Assembly: GCA_017979445.1 (NCBI GenBank) | Contig: CM030717.1 | Span: 13,626,086-13,690,085, forward strand | DNA: 64,000 nucleotides | Direction of reading: 5' to 3' | DNA from: Akebia trifoliata | Lineage: Eukaryota; Streptophyta; Magnoliopsida; Ranunculales; Lardizabalaceae | Shown here: positions 44,377 to 54,887 of the stretch, one piece after another | Layout: every line of letters begins with the position of its first letter | Numbering within the stretch: position 1 is the first letter of the stretch | Made by a program: the position numbers and the translations under genes | The notes under the pieces: generated by a model | Told to the model about the DNA's origin: nothing | The model's input: the letters and a program-made list of their open reading frames with translations, nothing else | Database searches by the model: none

Positions 44377-45878
44377 TTGAGCAGATATTTCTTTATCTTG
44401 TCGAAGGCTTCTTGACAATCCTGGTTCCATGCTTTTGGCATATCTTTTCTGAGTAGCTTAAATACTGGTTCACAGATAGGCGTGAGTTGTGCGATGAATC
44501 TACTGATATATTGTATTCTACCCAGAAATGCTCGGACATCCTTTTCTGATACCGGTGCTTTCATTTCAAGAATGTATTTGGTCTTTGCTAGATCTATCTC
44601 AATGCCTCTTCTACTGACGATAAAGCCCAATAGTTTGCCTGATGTTGCCCCGAAAACACACTTTGCTGGATTGAGCCTTAAGCTGTACCTTCTTAGCCTG
44701 TCGAACAATTTCTTGAGATTTATCAGATGATCTTCTTCTATGCCTGATTTAGCGATCATATCATCTACGTGGACTTTCATTTCTTTGTGGATCATATCGT
44801 GGAATAAAGCCGTCATTGCACGTTGATAGGTTGCCCCTGCGTTTTTAAGTCCGAATGGCATGACTTTGTAATGAAAAGTGCCCCAGGGTGTAATGAATGC
44901 TGTTTTCTCTTGGTCTTCTTCTGCCATTTTTATCTGATTATATCCGGAGAAACCATCCATGAATGAGAACATACCATGCCCCGCTGTGCTATCGACTAGA
45001 GTGTCGATGTGAGGTAATGGAAAATCGTCCTTAGGACTGGCTTTGTTCAAATCCCGATAGTCGACACACATTCGTACTTTCCCGTCCTTCTTTGGTACCG
45101 GAACGACATTGGCTAGCCATTCAGGGTATGTGGAGACCGCGAGAAATCCTGCTTGAAACTGTTTCATCACTTCGTCTTTGACTTTGAGTGTCCATTCTGG
45201 CTTAAGTCTTCTCAATTTTTGCTTGATCGGCTTGCTCCCAGGTGCGATCGGCAACTTATGAACAACAAGATCCGTGTCTAAACCGGGCATATCTTTGTAG
45301 GACCAGGCGAAAATGTCTTGATAGTTGCGCAATAGTTCAATCATTTCTTCTTTTTGCTGAGGGGTTAACAAGGCTCCGATTTTCACAACACATGGGTCAT
45401 CTTCAGTGCCAAGGTTAACTGAGTCTGTATCCTCAATGTTTAGCTGAACACCTTTTTCATGTCGTTCTAACAGGTCCTTGATTTCTTTAGGAGGGTATTC
45501 CACTTCGTCCTCAGACTCTTCCTCAATTCCCATGAGATCGAAGTCGAGTTCGAGATCGAAGTCATACTCGTCCTTTTCATATTCTGTTCTGTCCAAAGGT
45601 CCATCCGATTGAGACAAACCCCTTAAATTCTGAGAAAACTCTTTTTTGGATTTTTGGAATATATCGATTTTTTTGAGATTTTGAAAGCTTTTTGATTTTT
45701 TTCTTTTTTGAAGACTTTTTGATTTTTTCGATTTTTGAAGAATTTTTGATTTTTTTGGTTTTTGAGTGCTATTTTCCGGACATCTGAAATAAGAAGAACA
45801 ATCATGCATTAGTAAAGATAGGGAGCCCTCAAAACCGTCTTTACCCGAGGACGAGGGCTCGTTATGATCCTCGGGCAA
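44334..45878 (-). pseudogene. Retrotransposon reverse transcriptase with HVDD active site
   Basis: 514 codons; true similarity ends near residue 500, where a frameshift leads to RNase H. Residues 35-80 are lysine/serine-rich low-complexity repeats (KKSKSLQKRKKSKS), followed by an acidic stretch at about 95-130. RT covers about 215-480: VPKKDGKVRMCVDYRDLN (261-278), first catalytic Asp308 (MDGFSGYNQI), MPFGLKNAGATYQRAM (340-355) and HVDD 370-373, where Y(V/I)DD is expected. The histidine replaces the usual tyrosine; both aspartates remain. No gag or protease precedes it. The chosen ATG is merely the first in frame; in an intact element this would be inside a gag-pro-pol or pol reading frame. 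Confidence 0.92.
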
Positions 45879-46060
45879 ACTGATGTCGCCTAACGACGTT
45901 TTTTTTTATAGAGGTTATGGTAGCCTCAAGGGTTAGAGGGAACTCTTCCCAATTGTTCAGAGTCTCCCCTTCTCTGAGGGGACGAATGATATGTGAAAGT
46001 GATGTGTTGGGTGATTTGATTGGTGGTTCGTCAGCGTGGCGCTAGATTGTTTGAGAAAAA

Positions 46061-48045
46061 AGAATTACATCAGCACGAAGCTGGCATCGACACGGAGTCG
46101 GTAAAGCATTTTGAAAGAAATGTCATCAGCACGGAGCTGGCATCGACACGGAGTCGGTAAAACAGTTGAAAAGAAATTACATCAGCACGGAGCTGGCATC
46201 GACACGGAGTCGGAAGAACATTTTGAAGAGAAATTACATCAACACGGAGCTGGCATCGACACGGAGTCGGTAGAACAGTTTGAAAAGAAATTACATCAGC
46301 ACGGAGCTGGCATCGACACGGAGTCGGGAGAACATTTTGAAGATAAATTACATCAGCACGGAGCTGGCATCGACACGGAGTCGGTAGAACAGTTTTAAAA
46401 GAAATTACATCAGCACGGAGCTGGCATCGACACGGAGTCGGTAAAACAGTTGAAAAGAAATTACATCAGCACGGAGCTGGCATCGACACGGAGTCGGTAA
46501 AACATTTTGAAAAGAAATTACATCAGCACGAAGCTGGCATCGACACGGAGTCGGTAAAACGTTTTTAAAAGAAATTACATCAGCACGGAGCTGGCATCGA
46601 CACGGAGTCTGTAAAACAGTTGAAAAGAAATTAGATCAGCACGGAGCTGACATCGACATGGAGTCGGTAAAATATTTTGAAAAGAAATTACATCAGTACG
46701 AAGCTGGCATCGACACGAAGTCGGTAAAACGTTTTCAAAAGAAATTACATCAGCACGGAGCTGGCATCGACACGGAGTCGGTAAAACGTTTTTAAAAGAA
46801 ATTACATCAGCACGGAGCTGGCATCAACACGGAGTCGGTAAAACGTTTTTAAAAGAAATTACATCAGCACGGAGCTGGCATCGACACGGAGTCGGTAAAC
46901 ATTTTGAAAAGAAATTACATCAGTACGGAGCTGGCATCGACACGGAGTCGGTAAAACGTTTTTTAAAAGAAATTACATCAGCACGGAGCTGGCATCAACA
47001 CGGAGTCGGTAAACATTTTGAAAAGAAATTACATCAGCACGGAGCTGGCATCGACACGGAGTCGGTAAAATATTTTTAAAAAAAATTACATCAGCACGGA
47101 GCTGGCATCGACACGGAGTCGGTAAAACAGTTTGAAAAGAAATTACATCAGCACGGAGCTGGCATCGACACGGAGTCGGTAAAACGTTTTGAAAAGAAAT
47201 TCCATCAGCACGGAGCTGGCATCGACACGGAGTCGGTAGAACAGTTTGAGAAGAAATTACATCAGCACGGAGCTGGCATCGACACGGAGTCGATAAGACA
47301 GTTTGAAGAGAAATTACATCAGCACGGAGCTGGCATCGACACGGAGTCGGTAAAACGTTTTTTAAAAGAAATTACATCAGCACGGAGCTGGCATCGACAC
47401 GGAGTCGGTAAAACGTTTTTAAAAGAAATTACATCAGCACGGAGCTGGCATCGACACGGAGTCGGTAAAACGTTTTTAAAAGAAATTACATCAGCACGGA
47501 GCTGGCATCGACACGGAGTCGGTAAAACGTTTTTAAAAGAAATTACATCAGCACGGAGCTGGCATCGACACGGAGTCGGTAAAACGTTTTTTAAAAGAAA
47601 TTACATCAGCACGGAGCTGGCATCGACACGGAGTCGGTAAAACAGTTGAAAAGAAATTACATCAGCACGGAGCTGGCATCGACACGGAGTCGGTAAAACA
47701 TTTTGAAAAGAAATTACATCAGCACGAAGCTGGCATCGACACGGAGTCGGTAAAACGTTTTTAAAAGAAATTACATCAGCACGGAGCTGGCATCGACACG
47801 GAGTCGGTAAAACGTTTTAAAAAGAAATTACATCAGCACGGAGCTGGCATCGACACGGAGTCGGTAAACATTTTGAAAAGAAATTACATCAGTACGGAGC
47901 TGGCATCGACACGGAGTCGGTAAACATTTTGAAAAGAAATTACATCAGCACGGAGCTGGCATCGACACGGAGTCGGTAAAACCTTTTGAAAAAACGATAT
48001 TCTCAGCACGGAGCTGGCATCGACACGGAGTCGGTAAAGTATTTT
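46061..48045. repeat. 57-bp tandem array, about 35 copies, in place of gag-protease
   Basis: The unit begins CATCAGCACGGAGCTGGCAT and CGACACGGAGTCGGTAAAAC, then a variable GTTTTTAAAAGAAATTA spacer; unit length varies from 55 to 58 because of the spacer. I counted about 35 units by eye. The GC-rich half is very constant while the A/T half varies. CACGGAG occurs twice in every unit. The array lies upstream of RT in the element's sense orientation. Confidence 0.95.
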
Positions 48046-48442
48046 AAAATAGTAGTTTCTGAAATAAATCAAGTTGGAAAAATCCATATTTGTGGTAGCC
48101 TCCAATTCAGTTCTCTGAAATCATCGCCGGCCAGGCCGATCTCCAAGGAAGAGGCGGCGCACAATGGCACTCTTAAATCACCTTGTTCCCTGAATAGACG
48201 TAGTCTATCCCCCTCGTATCAACAGGGTAAGATCTTTCTAGGCACCGACTTTGATTAATGACTGCAATTGGTGCTTTTTTAAAAAATTTTATTTTTTTTT
48301 ATTTTTTATTTTTTATTTTTTATTTTTATTTTTTTTTGAAAAAGTTGAATGCATTGGAGTTGATTGATCAGTTGTTATCTTTGTTAGATCATAGATGGAT
48401 CATGAACTTGATTCGCTATGGGTCGTGGACTTGATTTGTTGT

Positions 48443-48864
48443 GGATCTAGGTTGTGGACCCAGTTGAAGTGGATCTGGGTCGGGAACCCAGTTGAAATGG
48501 ATCTGGGTCGTGGACTCAGTTGAATTGGATCTGGGTCGTGCCCAGCTGAAACGGATCTGGGTCGTGGACCCAGTTGGATTGGATCTGGGTCGTGCCCAGT
48601 TGACATGGATCTGGGTCGTGGACCCAGTTGAAGTGGATCTGGGTCGTGGACCCAGTTTGGTTGGATCTGGGTCTTGGGCCCAGTTGGAAATGGATCTGGG
48701 TCGTGGACCCAGTTGGACATGGATCTGGGTCGTGGACCCAGTTGGATTGGATCTGGGTCGTGGACCCAGTTGGACATGGACCTGGGTTGGGAACCCAGTT
48801 GGACATGGATCTGGGTCGTGGACCCAGTTGGACATGGATCGGGGTCGGGGACCCAGTTGGAAAT
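48443..48864. repeat. Tandem array of about 29 bp, 15 copies, with internal palindrome
   Basis: The unit GGATCTGGGTCGTGGACCCA plus GTTGGACAT varies between 26 and 30 bp. Each unit holds the palindrome CTGGGTCGTGGACCCAG (seven-base stem, three-base loop). The apparent ORFs rich in WVVDPVG or PRPRS repeats in this stretch come from the array. Confidence 0.92.
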
Positions 48865-48865
48865 G

Positions 48866-49104
48866 AATACTCAGTGAAAGGCGGGTTTGATTATGACCAA
48901 GATCGATAGCGAGCCACGTTGGGCGAAGTCCGTTTTGAGTATGATCGATTATGAGTAGTAGGCCCTGAGTTTTCTACTAAAGTGAATCATTTGATCATTT
49001 TCAAGCTTTAAAACTCAAAATAAAAAAAAACTTCAAGAAGAAAAGTTGTTAAGACTGACGTAAGGAACAAAATGAGCAAAAAAAAAAAAATTTTTTTTTT
49101 TTTA
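48866..49104. other. Leader DNA of the retrotransposon between arrays
   Basis: Non-coding, A/T-rich at its right end. Nothing recognised. Confidence 0.4.
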
Positions 49105-49371
49105 GGTCCGTTTTTCAAGTACGGACCTAGCATTTTTTGGCTGGTCCGTGCTTCAAATACAGACCAGAACATCAAAATTTTTTTTTTTTTTTTTTTTGGG
49201 TCCTTTTTTCATGCACGGACCTAACACTTTTTTGCTGGTCCGTGCTTCAAGTACGGACCAGGACCTTAATTTTTCGCGAAAATTTTTTTTTTCATTTTTT
49301 TTTTCCATTGGTCCGTGCTTTAAGCACGGACTTAGTGATTTTCCTTAAGTCCGTGCTTCAAACACGGACCA
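49105..49371. repeat. Cluster of six short palindromes (GGTCCGTGCTT / AAGCACGGACC)
   Basis: Hairpin-forming units at about 49105-49128, 49142-49166, 49198-49222, 49237-49260, 49309-49333 and 49347-49370. Each pairs (G)GTCCGTGCTT with AAG(C/T)ACGGACC around a near-zero loop. Poly(T) and T-rich DNA separates them. Confidence 0.85.
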
Positions 49372-50179
49372 GAACCTTTTCTGGCTTTCCACAACTGCTC
49401 TATTTTAGTCCCCATCTCGTTTTTGCGCATGTTTTTGTGGATTTTGAGGCACATAGCCTCTGTTTTTTGGCTTGGGCCACAAAATGTCACTTTTTTTTTT
49501 TGATGATGCATATGATAACATAAAAAATAAAAAATAAAGCAGATTTCCCCCTTTTACCTAAGGGGACATATAAACGGGAACAAAATAAAAATCCTAAAAT
49601 CTATACAACTTGCCTTCGTTGGCTAAAAAAAAAAAATTACATCACATATGAACATGGGATGGATACGGAATTGATTTTGCAAACCTTAGTGTCCTTTGTC
49701 TATTAATTACGCTTCGATGCATGCGATTTGTGGGTGGTTTTTCGGCTACCCATTCTTCAAACCTTGATGAACACCGAAGTGCACACATCTTGGGTTGGTG
49801 AATGGGGTGGATGTTCTCCTCCCAGCCACCCAAAATAGCGATCTCGGGGGCTTGAGAGTACCGGCATCCGTGGTTAGAAAATTAAATGGGAGGGGGGTGG
49901 CTTATGCATAGGGGTATGAATCGCATGTGCATGTGCGTGCATTTTTTTGAATCGTATCCATCCTTACATCCCTTGTTCAAAAGTAAAAATAAAATAAAAA
50001 CATATGTAAATAAATATTACAACCATTCCCATGTGAAACTTGTGAAATAAATAAAACAAAACAAACAAAGCAAACGTTAGTAGATAAATAAAAAGAAAAC
50101 ATAACAAAAAGGAAGGCGAACACATTTTTTTTTTTTTTAAATAACTGAATCAAAGAAGAGGGTCGGACCTACTAGTATG
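49372..50179. other. 5' untranslated leader of the retrotransposon
   Basis: 800 bases next to the primer-binding site, with no gene. It includes a G/C-richer piece at 49640-49890 without a recognised domain. Confidence 0.5.
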
Positions 50180-50180
50180 T

Positions 50181-50202
50181 ATCCCCAGTGGAGTCGCCAA
50201 GC
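50181..50202 (-). promoter_or_regulatory. Primer-binding site
   Basis: The minus strand reads TTGGCGACTCCACTGGGGAT, two bases inside the right LTR. This is the type of tRNA primer site used by Tat/Ogre elements (a tRNA-Arg has been proposed for Ogre), and it fixes the element's 5' end on the right. Confidence 0.8.
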
Positions 50203-51811
50203 TGTGGACACGGGATTTTCGATATTTTAAAACATCCCTCCACTTTGGGGTGTTTTGGAGTCGTCACCATTCAAATGCGGAATTGGGTGTGAATGGTCAC
50301 CCGAATTTGTATTTTTTGAAAAATATGTCATTTAGACATTTGATGACTCACATATGGATAGAACATATTTGGTCCAACCTTGATTCAAGGTAAGGGGTCC
50401 ATTTATGGAGTAGGGCAGGTGTTAGGCACCCTACTCCATCCACGTAATGTGGTAACCTCGGATTCGGTTTTTTTTTAAATAAAGAAAATAAAAATAAAAA
50501 TAAACATTTGATGTGTGCCCTCAAGTGTGAGGGGCTTTCGATATAGATCCAAATCATTGAGGGCACCCTTATGAAGAAGGGGCCCTTTGGTGATTTAGAC
50601 CATAGTGGTGTGTGCAAATGTGTGGAGAAAGGAAAAGTAGAAGAGGGGGGTTGAGGGGGGTGTTCCTTTTGTCAACCCACCTTGACCTTCCTTGACTTCC
50701 TTTGACCTTCCTTGACTTCTTCTTCCTTGCTTGATTTGTTTGAGAGAAGGTTGAGAGTTGGGTGTTGAGAGTAGAGTAGGAGTAGAGAGTTGAGGTGAGT
50801 TGTGATTTTTTAGAGATTTTTTTTTGTCAAATTTTCATTAGTTCTTGTAAGGGGAGAATGGATGGGTTTTTATAGAAGTTGGAGGGTTATTTTAGGGGTA
50901 TAATGGGGTGAAGGATTGAGAAGTGATAGAATGGTATGGGGTTTAAGAGAAGGGTGGGTGTAATTTGATGGAGGTTGGAGGGTATTTAGGGAAGGGGGGT
51001 TAAATGGGTTGTTTACAACCCAAATGGGTTGGATCTTTCAACCCATTTGGGTTGAGTGTTAGATGGAGGAGAATTGATGAGAGTGGTTGAGATGATGAGA
51101 TTGTTTAAATGGGGTAATTAATTGGTGGTTGTGATTAAGTGGTGTTTGGTTTAAGAGAATGGAGGGATTTAATGAGGTGGTTGATGATATTTTGGGAGGG
51201 TGAGGGAGATGATGACATGTGTCAAAGTGGGTGGAAATGAAAGGTTGAGATGAATTGATATGAAAGGATGAGTGTTTGATTTGAGAGGATGGGTGTAGGT
51301 GTAGGTTGTAGAGATGGGTTTTGTAGGAAATGATGAGAGTAGATTAGGGGAGGGTGATAGGTTATAAGTGTTTGATTTGAGAGAATGGATAGGATAGGTT
51401 AGGGTAGAGTTATGGGTTGAATTAATTTTTTAGGGGGAAGTAATGGAGTTGGTTGGTTGGATGAGGGAGGTGGAAGGGGGTGATGACATGTGTCATATTG
51501 GGTGATTGGTTGTGATGTTGGGCTTAGGTAAAGAATTGGGCTTGGGTAATGTGTTGGGTTGAGTTGAATGGGCTTGGGTAGTGGGTAGGATAAGGATGGG
51601 CTTAGACTTGCATTGGGTTGGATTGATGAATGTAGGAGGGTGATGAGGTGTTGGGCCCATGGGCCACGTGAAAGGCCTTGGGCCGTTTATTAAAAATAAG
51701 ATGACAAAATTTATTGGATTTTTGGTAGATTTTGACTTCGGAGCCCATTCCGATTTTTGCTATTTTTGGGGCATTTTGCGTCAAGGGCCCGCTCAAATTT
51801 GGGTGTCTACA
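50203..51811 (-). repeat. 5' LTR of the retrotransposon (element orientation), 1609 bp
   Basis: Near-identical to 37727-39348, with the same TG...CA ends. As the 5' LTR it should hold the element promoter; I did not find a clear TATA box. Confidence 0.93.
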
Positions 51812-53170
51812 GGGTCGATTGTAGGTATGCGGAATTGAATTGAAAATGGAATAATGATTTTTTGATGCCGACTCTTTTTTAATACCCATTAATATCCAAT
51901 GGATAATGGGTATTTGTGGGGTCATTGTAGGTACGTGGAATTGAATTGAAAATGGAATAATGATATTTTGATGCCAATTATTTAGTCAATTTTTTGGGTT
52001 TATCATCATGAACCCAACTATTTTTCAGTTGGTTATAATATAGTTATGTTGGGGATGCATTAAGAATTGGGTCTTTGTCAAGTACCTAAAAGAGATCTAT
52101 GGTAGATTTGTTTTACTTATAATTTATTTAGATGAATATTAAGTGTTACAAGAAAATATAATTTGACTAAAATTAAAATTTAAGGAGAATGTGGTGTTTT
52201 GATTTTTTTTTTTTTTACTTTCTGTTCAATGTTTCTTATCCCTTCTATATCTAAACTACAAACAAAGGCTTCTAGGTTTTTTTTTTTTTTAATGAATAAT
52301 GATAAATTGACTCCCTTCCCCACTAAAAAACTCTCCTTAGCTGTGCATAGAACTATAAATTTTTTCTTAGGATACTCAACTGCACATATTTATGATTATG
52401 TGTAATTGTGTATCCCAAGGAAAATTCTACAGTTCTAAAAAGTCACGTGACGGGGAGAATTTAGCTGAGAGGGGGGTTAGAAAATCATGACTCTTTTTTA
52501 ATACGCATTAATACCTAATGAAAAATGGGTATTTGTGGGGGTCGATTGTAGGTACGCGGAATTAAATTGAAAACAGAATAATGAGTTTTTGATGCCGACT
52601 CTTTTTTAATACTCATTAATATCCAATGAGTAATGGGTATTCGTGGGGTCGATTGTAAATACGCGGAATTGAAAATGAAATAATGATTTTTTGATGCGAC
52701 TCCTCTCTCTTATAAGAAAAAGATTTATGATTCTATGTATTACGAGGAAAATGATGTACAGTCCTGTGAGGGAGAGTTCGCCCCACCTTACTTTTTCAAC
52801 TTGTTATAAACTTTCCTTCAATAAACTGCATTGTTAAATGACAACACTGCCCTTTTTTGCAACCTAATAATTAAAAGAAAGAAAAGAAAAAATAAAAAAG
52901 TATCTTTTGGTGTTTGGCACAAAACATATAATATTATTAAAATATTATTTATTTTTAAATGATAGAAGTGCCCCTCATTTATTTTTAAAACCAGAAATCA
53001 TGTTATGTTTCCAAACTCCTTTGTTATAAAATACTTCAAACAAACACTCAAAAATTATAAAAAATACTAATATTTTTTTTTTTTACTTTATATTTAAAAA
53101 AAAAAAAAACCTCAATAGCATTAAATGGTAGTGTCAAGCAAGGCATATTGTGTCGCTCTTTCTAGTGTTG
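51812..53170. repeat. Segment 2 flank continued, with tandem AATACCCATTAATA-GGGTCGATTGTAGG units
   Basis: A roughly 100-base unit containing CTCTTTTTTAATACCCATTA, ATGGATAATGGGTATTTGT and GGGGTCGATTGTAGGTACG occurs at 51812-51860 (split by the retrotransposon), 51868-51965, 52485-52585 and 52590-52690. The part 52000-52440 repeats 36714-37157. The part 52880-53160 matches segment 1 at 25800-25870 and 26125-26220. Confidence 0.65.
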
Positions 53171-53935
53171 TTAGAGAAACTCCAACCCAATCGGGCTCGG
53201 GCTAAGCATCACTTCCCAATTGGTGAGGTAAACCCCTTGGAATTCCCTTCCATTAATGGAGTTCTGGTTTTTATTGAGGTGCCATTAGATCTGAAATTTT
53301 GGTGAGGTAAACCCCTTAGAAACCACTCTTCCATTAAATACACTTTCCAAAGACAACCTATATCCTCGATCTTGATGTTTCAACATGAATCATTGAGATC
53401 AATGATTCAAATTGCCAAGATCGATGATTTGAATTGTCAATCTCAACTATTTGAATTTTCTGTTATATAAGGTTGAGGGGCATTAAGAAAGGAAGATTGT
53501 TCTATAGGAACTTTTAAGATATTGTCCATAAATCTAGGGTGCATTTAGAAACACATTCCTTTCCCAAGGTCTATTAAATAAACTTTCCAAAGAAAATCTA
53601 TTGCTACAGGACGGTTGAGGCTCTCCGTCAAAACGGCGGTTAGGATTTGAGGAGAAGTACAACTTTCCAAGTGATTTGTATTTTATTCTTTGGTGATTAG
53701 TACTTGATTCTGTTGAAATGGTACACCTTTCATAGAGTACATTTTTCCTAGGGAATCCCTAACATCCCGACGGTCATGTTGAAGCAACCATCTTCTTTTG
53801 TTAAAAAAGGGTTTTGTTAACGTGTGCCCTAATGCAATAATTACACCTTAGGATTATGCATCTTAGGGTATTTTGATGATAAAATTTGTTTTAAAGGCAT
53901 TTTCGGTACAAAATCCAATTTTCAAAGTGTATCTA
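53171..53935. other. Intergenic stretch, no gene seen
   Basis: A short direct repeat GGTGAGGTAAACCCCTT is at 53221 and 53301. No gene. Confidence 0.4.
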
Positions 53936-54379
53936 AGGTATGTTTGACTGCACATGGAAAATAGGGTAGAAAGTCATTTTTCATGTGTTTGATTTCAGTT
54001 TTATATGAAAAGTAATTTTCCACCCCCTCCAAAAGTCCTACAAATTCACTCTTATTTTCCATCCCAAATTCATCCTCTCCATCATCGTTGTCATCGTCCT
54101 ATCACCGTCGTCGCCATCTCCATCACCAGTCACCTCTCCTCTCTCTTTCTTCCCCTCTTCTTCTTCTTCTTCTTCTTTCTCGTCCTCCTCCCTTCGCCCC
54201 AAGCTTCTCCTTCTCCTCTCATCTTTTTTCTCCTCCTCTTCTTCACCTTCCTTAGATTTTTTTTTTCTCGTGATTTTATCCAAGTAAAATCAAACAACGG
54301 AATTTGATTTTCCTCCATTATTCTTTTACGAATTTGAAATTTTATGGAAAGTCACTTTACATACAATCAAACATAACCT
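53936..54379. mobile_element. Possible TIR element (444 bp)
   Basis: The left end AGGTATGTTTGACTGCACAT and the complement of the right end AGGTTATGTTTGATTGTATG match imperfectly. The inside has a C/T-rich block (54120-54250). The proline/phenylalanine-rich or lysine/glutamate-rich ORFs there are composition artefacts. No target duplication found. Confidence 0.4.
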
Positions 54380-54887
54380 TATTGCATTTTAATGTGTGCC
54401 CATCAAATTGTTCTCATAAGACACACAAAACAAGATATCCTCCCCATCATTCGTAATAAAGTAAGAGTTGACGAAGTTGACTTTTTGACCTTAAAAGTGC
54501 TTACTTTGACTATTTACATTGCTTCTTTAAAATTGTAAAAAATTGCATCTATTAACAAATTTGCCATTTTAGGTTCCTCTCTCACGACAAAAGTATTTCT
54601 GTTTTAACGGGATACAAAATATTTAAAAATTATTACCTATTTTATAAATCAAAAACTTGTAAATTATGGCACGGTTATACTTCATTTAAATCCTCACAAT
54701 ACATTATAAATAAAATTCTACATTTTTAAAGTTCACACCAACTCACAAACCAATAAAACTAGTAAAAAAAAAAGAAAAGAAAGAGAGCAAATAGTTATCG
54801 AATAACCAAATCACATAAAACAATTGAAAGAGTCGAGATTCATTCCATTCATCTTGAAGTTCTCTTGTTGCTGAGTTTCAATTCCAA
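54380..54887. other. 3' flank of the bZIP gene
   Basis: AT-rich; no polyadenylation site or other feature assigned. Confidence 0.4.

Larger units (their letters stand above)
37727..51811 (-). mobile_element. Tat/Ogre-like Ty3 (gypsy) LTR retrotransposon, 14.1 kb, gag-protease missing
   Basis: Complete-ended element on the minus strand: two near-identical LTRs, a 5-bp GGGTC duplication, a primer-binding site next to the right LTR, a polypurine tract next to the left LTR, and pol in the order RT, RNase H, second (archaeal-type) RNase H, integrase. The extra RNase H, long LTRs and long non-coding parts are hallmarks of the Tat lineage (Ogre and relatives). There is no gag or protease ORF: the 4.3 kb between the right LTR and RT holds three repeat arrays instead. 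The pol frame is broken twice and RT carries HVDD. The LTRs differ at roughly 20-25 sites plus small indels by eye, so the insertion is fairly recent. It probably needed proteins from a relative to move. Confidence 0.95.

Noticed and set aside
46111..46398. Plus-strand ORF repeating HQHGAGIDTES
   Set aside because: Produced by the 57-bp array, antisense to the retrotransposon; unit lengths vary between 55 and 58, so the frame is not kept across the array.
46061..48045. CRISPR-like array
   Set aside because: Direct repeats are separated by short degenerate A/T spacers, not unique spacers, and lie inside a plant retrotransposon.
48400..48909. Several overlapping ORFs with WVVDPVG or PRPRS repeats
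   Set aside because: Artefacts of the roughly 29-bp GC-rich array; open in many frames at once.
54005..54318. Pro/Phe-rich ORF and Glu/Lys-rich ORF on opposite strands
   Set aside because: Composition effect of a CTT/CTC-rich stretch in a probable TIR element.
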